Assembly (NCBI GenBank): GCA_020635905.1
Contig: JACJYV010000004.1
Span: 496,001-560,000, forward strand
Direction: 5' to 3'
DNA from: Bacteroidia bacterium
GTDB lineage: Bacteria; Bacteroidota; Bacteroidia; J057; JADKCL01
Length of the DNA stretch: 64,000 bases
Made by a program: the position numbers and the translations under genes. The notes below the pieces were generated by a model. The model worked only from the letters and a program-made list of their open reading frames with translations. It was not told the origin of the DNA and did no database searches. Each line of letters starts with the position of its first letter. Within the stretch, counting starts at the first letter, position 1. Shown piece after piece: positions 59,994-64,000 of this stretch.

Positions 59994-60036
59994 GTGACTT
60001 TTGTCACTTTTGGCAATAAAAAATCTGTTACATTTG
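59994..60036 (+). promoter_or_regulatory. Promoter with overlapping operator-like inverted repeat
   Basis: TTTG (60009-60012) and TACATTTG (60029-60036) with a 16-bp spacer form a near-ideal Bacteroidota promoter. The inverted repeat GTGAC-TTTT-GTCAC (59994-60007) ends just before the -33 element, where a repressor or activator would act. The predicted transcript start (about 60041) coincides with the GTG of the next gene. Confidence 0.6.
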
Positions 60037-60040
60037 TAGC

Positions 60041-60418
60041 GTGAAACGATTGAGGAATATTTCCCTTTACCTGGCCGCCATCATTTTGTTGATGCACTGC
60101 CTGGTTCCTCACGTTCACGAGCAACTCCTCAGCCAGTCTCAGCACCTGAATCTGCACAAATCCAGCGATACCATGCTGGAAAAAATGAGCCTCATGTTCC
60201 ATGAGTATGCAGTCGAGGGTGATCTGGAAAACTTCCAGAGTACAGATCAGGTCAGTTTTGACCTGGATTTTCCTGCTCAGGTAGCCGTATTTTTTGTGTT
60301 GCGCGAGCTGGTTGAGCCTGTAATAATCTGGGTGAACCAGGAGGACAAACAAATCCTGATTCCGCCTTTTTCCGGTCATTATCCCTCACTTTCAAACCGA
60401 CCTCCGCCGGTTGTCTGA
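60041..60418 (+). CDS. Small exported protein of a metal-efflux locus
   Basis: 125 residues from GTG 60041; a TTG a few codons on is an alternative. An N-terminal hydrophobic segment (ISLYLAAIILLMHCLVP) runs into HVHE, a Cys/His cluster suited to metal binding. The rest is acidic with LDFPAQVAVFFVLRELVEP and a proline-rich end. Short membrane-anchored proteins with a P-H-H motif precede CzcA/CusA-type operons in other Bacteroidota; it may be a metal-binding helper (inference). 69 bp before the RND pump gene and probably co-transcribed from the promoter at 60.0 kb. Confidence 0.6.
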   Translation: MKRLRNISLYLAAIILLMHCLVPHVHEQLLSQSQHLNLHKSSDTMLEKMSLMFHEYAVEGDLENFQSTDQVSFDLDFPAQVAVFFVLRELVEPVIIWVNQEDKQILIPPFSGHYPSLSNRPPPVV

Positions 60419-60487
60419 CACCTTTTTACCCGGACTTGCCGGGTGATTTTCCTTGTTTTGTCGGACAATTTTGAAATTTAGAAGATT

Positions 60488-63400
60488 ATGTTTGAAAAGA
60501 TCATTGGCTTTTCCCTCGGGAATAAGCTCATTGTGTTGATCATGGTACTGGCGCTGATTCTGGGTGGATTATATGCCCTGAGCAATATCCCCGTTGACGC
60601 CGTACCTGACATCACCAATAATCAGGTTCAGGTGGTGACTTCCTGTCCCACCCTGGCCAGCCAGGAGGTGGAGCAATACATCACCTTCCCGGTTGAGGCC
60701 GCCATGGCCAATATTCCTCAGGTGGAGGAAATACGCAGTATTTCCCGTTATGGCCTCTCTGTGGTTACCATTGTGTTTGAGGAGAATGTGGACATCATGC
60801 GGGCCCGTCAGTTTGTTTCTGAGCAACTGAATTCGGCCAAATCCGAGATTTCTGCTGATTTGGGTGTGCCCGAAATGATGCCCATTACCACTGGTCTGGG
60901 CGAAATTTACCAATACGTGCTTCAGGTGCAGAAGGGATTTCAGGGTAAATTTACAGACTCAGAATTGCGCACCATTCAGGATTGGATTGTAAAACGACAA
61001 ATGGCTGGCATTGACGGCATCATTGAGGTGAGCAGTTTTGGGGGGAAGGTCAAGCAGTACGAAGTCGCGGTGCAACCCGAATTGCTGGAAGCCAATCAGG
61101 TGAGTTTGAAGGAGGTGACGGATGCGCTGGAAATGAATAATGCCAACAGCGGCGGCAGTTACATCGAAAAGGGGGAGCATGCTTACTACATTCGCACTGA
61201 AGGACGGGCGGGTGATTTTGCTTCCATTGAGAATATCGTGGTTAAAAATATCAATGGTCGCCCTGTCCTGATCCGTGATCTGGGCAAAGTGGGCATTGGG
61301 AGCGCGAAGCGCTACGGGGCCATGACCATGGATGGCAAAGGTGAAGTGGTGGGAGGAATCACCCTGATGTTTAAAGGAGCCAATTCCTCTGAGGCCATCG
61401 CCAACGTGCATGAACGGGTGGAGCAGGTGAAGAAAAGCCTGCCCCAGGGAGTACAAATCCTGCCTTATCTGGACCGTTCAGTGCTGGTCTCCAAAACGGT
61501 GCACACCGTTTCTAAAAACCTGCTGGAAGGCGGTCTGATTGTGATTTTTGTGTTGGTGATCTTTCTCGGCAACCTGCGGGCGGGGCTGATCGTTTCCTCG
61601 GTCATTCCCCTTTCCATGCTTTTCGCCCTGATCATGATGCGCTTTTTCAACGTGTCTGCCAACCTCATGTCACTCGGTGCGATCGACTTTGGTATTGTGG
61701 TGGACGGGGCCGTGATTATCGTGGAGGGCGTATTACATGTGCTGCACAACCGCCACAAGGGCAGTCAGATCACCCGGCTTCAGCTGGGAGACACTATCCG
61801 TGAGTCCGCAGGACGAATTTACCAGTCCGCGGCCTTTGGGGTGCTGATCATTCTGGTGGTGTTTGTACCCATTTTTACCCTGAAAGGCATCGAGGGGAAA
61901 ATGTTCCTGCCCATGGCCCAAACCGTGAGCTTTGCCATTTTGGGTTCGTTGCTGCTTTCCCTGACCTACGTACCTGTTATGTCTGCTCTTATATTGAAAA
62001 CCCGCATTTCAGACAAGGTAACCCTGGCCGACCGCCTGATGAAAGTCCTGAATTCCCTGTACCAGCCTTCCCTTAATCTGGCTTTGAAATGGCCCAAAAC
62101 GGTGGTTTCAGGAGCCCTGCTCATGCTGGCCTTCAGTCTGGTGGTCTTTACCCAGATGGGAGGGGAGTTTATCCCTACCCTGGAAGAAGGCGATCTGGCC
62201 ATGCAAATGACCCTGGAGCCAGGTAGTTCGCTGGAAAAAAGTATTGCCACCTCGACCCGGGCGGAAAAAATTCTGAAAGAGAATTTCCCTGAAGTGGTGC
62301 ATGTGGTTTCCAAAATCGGGACCGCAGAGATTCCCACGGATCCCATGGCCATTGAGGACGCGGATGTGATGATCATTTTGAAAGAAAGCGAGGAATGGGT
62401 GAGCGCGACTTCGCGGGAGGAATTGATTACCAAAATGAAGGAAAAACTGGAGGAGGTTTCAGATGCTTCATTTGAATTTACCCAACCCATACAGCTCAGA
62501 TTCAACGAATTGATTACAGGTGCCAAAACGGATATTGCAGTCAAAATCTTTGGGGAAGATATGGGAGAACTGGAGAAGCAGGCCCATCAGGCGGCAGATA
62601 TTATCCGCGGTATTCCCGGCGCAGGGGACGTGAAAGTGGAGCAAACTGAAGGTTTAAACCAGATTTCCCTGAAAATCAACCGGCCTATGCTGAGCCTGAA
62701 CGGTCTCACGGTGAACGAGGTAAACCATGCCATCCGCACCTGTTACGCAGGAATGGTGGCTGGCTCAGTGTATGAAAATGAACGCAAATTTGACCTGGTT
62801 GCCCGCCTGGCTCAAAAGGACAGAGCCAATATTTCTCTGGGGCAAATCCGCATTCAAAATGCGTCAGGACGGTTGGTTCCGCTTTCTCAACTGGTTGAAA
62901 CAGAGGAAAATATTGGGCCTATGCAAATCTCCCGCGAAGATGCCAAACGGCGGATCAACATCGGGGTGAATGTGCGCGACCGCGACGTTGCCTCCTTGGT
63001 GGCCGAAATCCAAACCAAGCTGGATCAGCAACTGAAGCTGCCTCCTGGATATCAAATCCATTACGGCGGACAGTTTGAAAACCTGCAAAATGCGCTGGGA
63101 AGACTGAAAGTGGCGGTGCCCATTGCCTTAGGGCTCATTTTGTTTATCCTTTACCTGGCTTTTGGCTCTGCAAAACATGCCTTGCTGATCTTTGTCACGG
63201 TGCCGCTTTCGGCCGTGGGAGGGGTGATGGCTTTGCAATTGCGGGGCATGCCCTTCAGTATCTCTGCGGGGATTGGCTTCATTGCCCTTTTTGGGGTGGC
63301 CGTGCTCAATGGGTTGGTTTTGATGAATGAATTTATCCGCCTGCGCGACAAAAAGACGCTGGAACTGAAGGAAGTGGTGATGAATGGCTCCCTGAGCAGG

Positions 63401-64000
63401 CTGCGGCCTGTGCTGATGACCGCGGTGGTGGCCTCCCTGGGCTTTTTGCCCATGGCCCTTTCTACTACAAACGGGGCAGAAGTGCAGCGTCCATTGGCGA
63501 CGGTGGTAATAGGGGGCCTCATTTCCTCCACCTTGCTGACCCTTTTGGTGCTGCCCGTGATCTTCTTTCTGGCGAGTAAAAAGGGTTGGCAAATAGGCCC
63601 CGTGGTAAAATCTCTGCTGATTTTACTGTTATTTTTGCCCGGAATTTCCTTTGCCCAGAGCACGAATCTGGAAGGATTGCTTTCCCGGGCCAAAGAACAG
63701 AATTCAACCCTGAAAATCCGTGAACTGGATCAGCAAACCTGGGAAAACCGCGCCCGTTATGCTTACAAAGTGGATCCCGCAGATGTATCCCTTCAATATG
63801 GCCAGATCAACGAAATCCGCAACGATATTTATGTGCAGGTGCACCAGGATATCGGGCGCCCCTGGGCGCTGAAGGCGGGGAAGGAGTGGGCCCGCGCGGG
63901 CCTGGCTCAGTCGCTGAGCGAAAGCGAACTGGCTGCCTGGGAGATTGATTACGAAGTAAAAAGCCGTTTTTATGAGCTGCAAAACCTGCAGGAACGCAAT
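60488..64000 (+). CDS. CzcA/CusA-type heavy-metal RND efflux pump fused to a TolC-like domain (3' partial)
   Basis: 1171 codons are visible and the frame is open at the window end. It starts FEKIIGFSLGNKLIVLIMVL, as in CzcA/CusA proteins. The heavy-metal RND signature in helix 4, AIDFGIVVDGAVIIVEG, carries D400, D406 and E413, the proton-relay residues of this class. The second half repeats the fold (LILFILYLAFGSAKHALLIF, ISAGIGFIALFGVAVLNGLV). The pump part ends near residue 1030, followed by a basic SKKGW, a hydrophobic LLILLLFLPGISFAQ that resembles a signal peptide, and LEGLLSRAKEQN, the start of an outer-membrane factor (TolC/CusC) domain. A divalent-metal or Cu(I) substrate is likely. 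Confidence 0.9.
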   Translation, partial: MFEKIIGFSLGNKLIVLIMVLALILGGLYALSNIPVDAVPDITNNQVQVVTSCPTLASQEVEQYITFPVEAAMANIPQVEEIRSISRYGLSVVTIVFEENVDIMRARQFVSEQLNSAKSEISADLGVPEMMPITTGLGEIYQYVLQVQKGFQGKFTDSELRTIQDWIVKRQMAGIDGIIEVSSFGGKVKQYEVAVQPELLEANQVSLKEVTDALEMNNANSGGSYIEKGEHAYYIRTEGRAGDFASIENIVVKNINGRPVLIRDLGKVGIGSAKRYGAMTMDGKGEVVGGITLMFKGANSSEAIANVHERVEQVKKSLPQGVQILPYLDRSVLVSKTVHTVSKNLLEGGLIVIFVLVIFLGNLRAGLIVSSVIPLSMLFALIMMRFFNVSANLMSLGAIDFGIVVDGAVIIVEGVLHVLHNRHKGSQITRLQLGDTIRESAGRIYQSAAFGVLIILVVFVPIFTLKGIEGKMFLPMAQTVSFAILGSLLLSLTYVPVMSALILKTRISDKVTLADRLMKVLNSLYQPSLNLALKWPKTVVSGALLMLAFSLVVFTQMGGEFIPTLEEGDLAMQMTLEPGSSLEKSIATSTRAEKILKENFPEVVHVVSKIGTAEIPTDPMAIEDADVMIILKESEEWVSATSREELITKMKEKLEEVSDASFEFTQPIQLRFNELITGAKTDIAVKIFGEDMGELEKQAHQAADIIRGIPGAGDVKVEQTEGLNQISLKINRPMLSLNGLTVNEVNHAIRTCYAGMVAGSVYENERKFDLVARLAQKDRANISLGQIRIQNASGRLVPLSQLVETEENIGPMQISREDAKRRINIGVNVRDRDVASLVAEIQTKLDQQLKLPPGYQIHYGGQFENLQNALGRLKVAVPIALGLILFILYLAFGSAKHALLIFVTVPLSAVGGVMALQLRGMPFSISAGIGFIALFGVAVLNGLVLMNEFIRLRDKKTLELKEVVMNGSLSRLRPVLMTAVVASLGFLPMALSTTNGAEVQRPLATVVIGGLISSTLLTLLVLPVIFFLASKKGWQIGPVVKSLLILLLFLPGISFAQSTNLEGLLSRAKEQNSTLKIRELDQQTWENRARYAYKVDPADVSLQYGQINEIRNDIYVQVHQDIGRPWALKAGKEWARAGLAQSLSESELAAWEIDYEVKSRFYELQNLQERN

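Overview
The window reads as chromosome of a Bacteroidota bacterium, most likely a Saprospira/Chitinophaga-type lineage (inference). The evidence is type IX secretion (T9SS) cargo with both tail types (gliding-motility-associated C-terminal domain and Por-type tail), a PorP/SprF protein, a PorE-like OmpA protein, a TonB receptor beside a DUF5689 lipoprotein, and several -7 boxes of the Bacteroidota form TAnnTTTG. No rRNA, tRNA, CRISPR array, integrase or intact transposase was recognised.

Layout. 1-9.1 kb: two giant repeat-rich T9SS cargo proteins and a PorP/SprF protein with a C-terminal extension. 9.2-10.1 kb: a voltage-gated-type K+ channel. 10.1-14.3 kb, minus strand: an nSTAND-type P-loop ATPase with three tandem C-terminal modules, then two paralogous TerB-like proteins. 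14.8-17.2 kb: PorE-like protein. 17.3-23.1 kb: a membrane-spanning protein of unknown family followed by an HExxH metallopeptidase/acidic linker/vWA protein. 23.1-25.7 kb: a PKD-domain T9SS cargo gene on the minus strand.

25.7-37.9 kb is an AT-rich accessory island. It opens with a 21-bp palindromic tandem array next to two DnaA-box-like motifs. It then carries short, mostly orphan genes (RelA/SpoT-type nucleotide synthetase, HTH regulator, lipoproteins, DUF6193-, DUF4279- and DUF1398-like proteins). Between them lie attC-like inverted-repeat sites and a 38-bp interspersed repeat. A truncated copy of the DUF3817 gene leader at the left edge matches the intact gene at the right edge, so the island is flanked by direct repeats. 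38-41 kb holds small single genes.

41.4-45.6 kb: a MoxR/CobS-like AAA+ ATPase and an ankyrin protein. The AAA+ is the expected partner type for the vWA protein 18 kb upstream. 45.8-52.4 kb: TonB receptor, DUF5689 lipoprotein, OB-fold T9SS protein and a divergent exported nuclease, probably for extracellular nucleic acid use. 52.4-54.3 kb: propeller lipoprotein and CAT-family acyltransferase. 54.3-54.8 kb: remnants of a T9SS gene and an ISAs1-type transposase. 55-59.9 kb: operon of pirin, MFS, GNAT, bestrophin and metallo-beta-lactamase-fold genes. 60-64 kb: a small metal-locus protein and a CzcA-type RND pump fused to a TolC-like domain, cut by the window end.

The best candidates for an undescribed system are the TerB-like/nSTAND cassette, the vWA-zincin plus AAA+ plus ankyrin set that the island appears to have split, and the integrase-less cassette array itself. 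All functional statements come from reading motifs; no database search was run.
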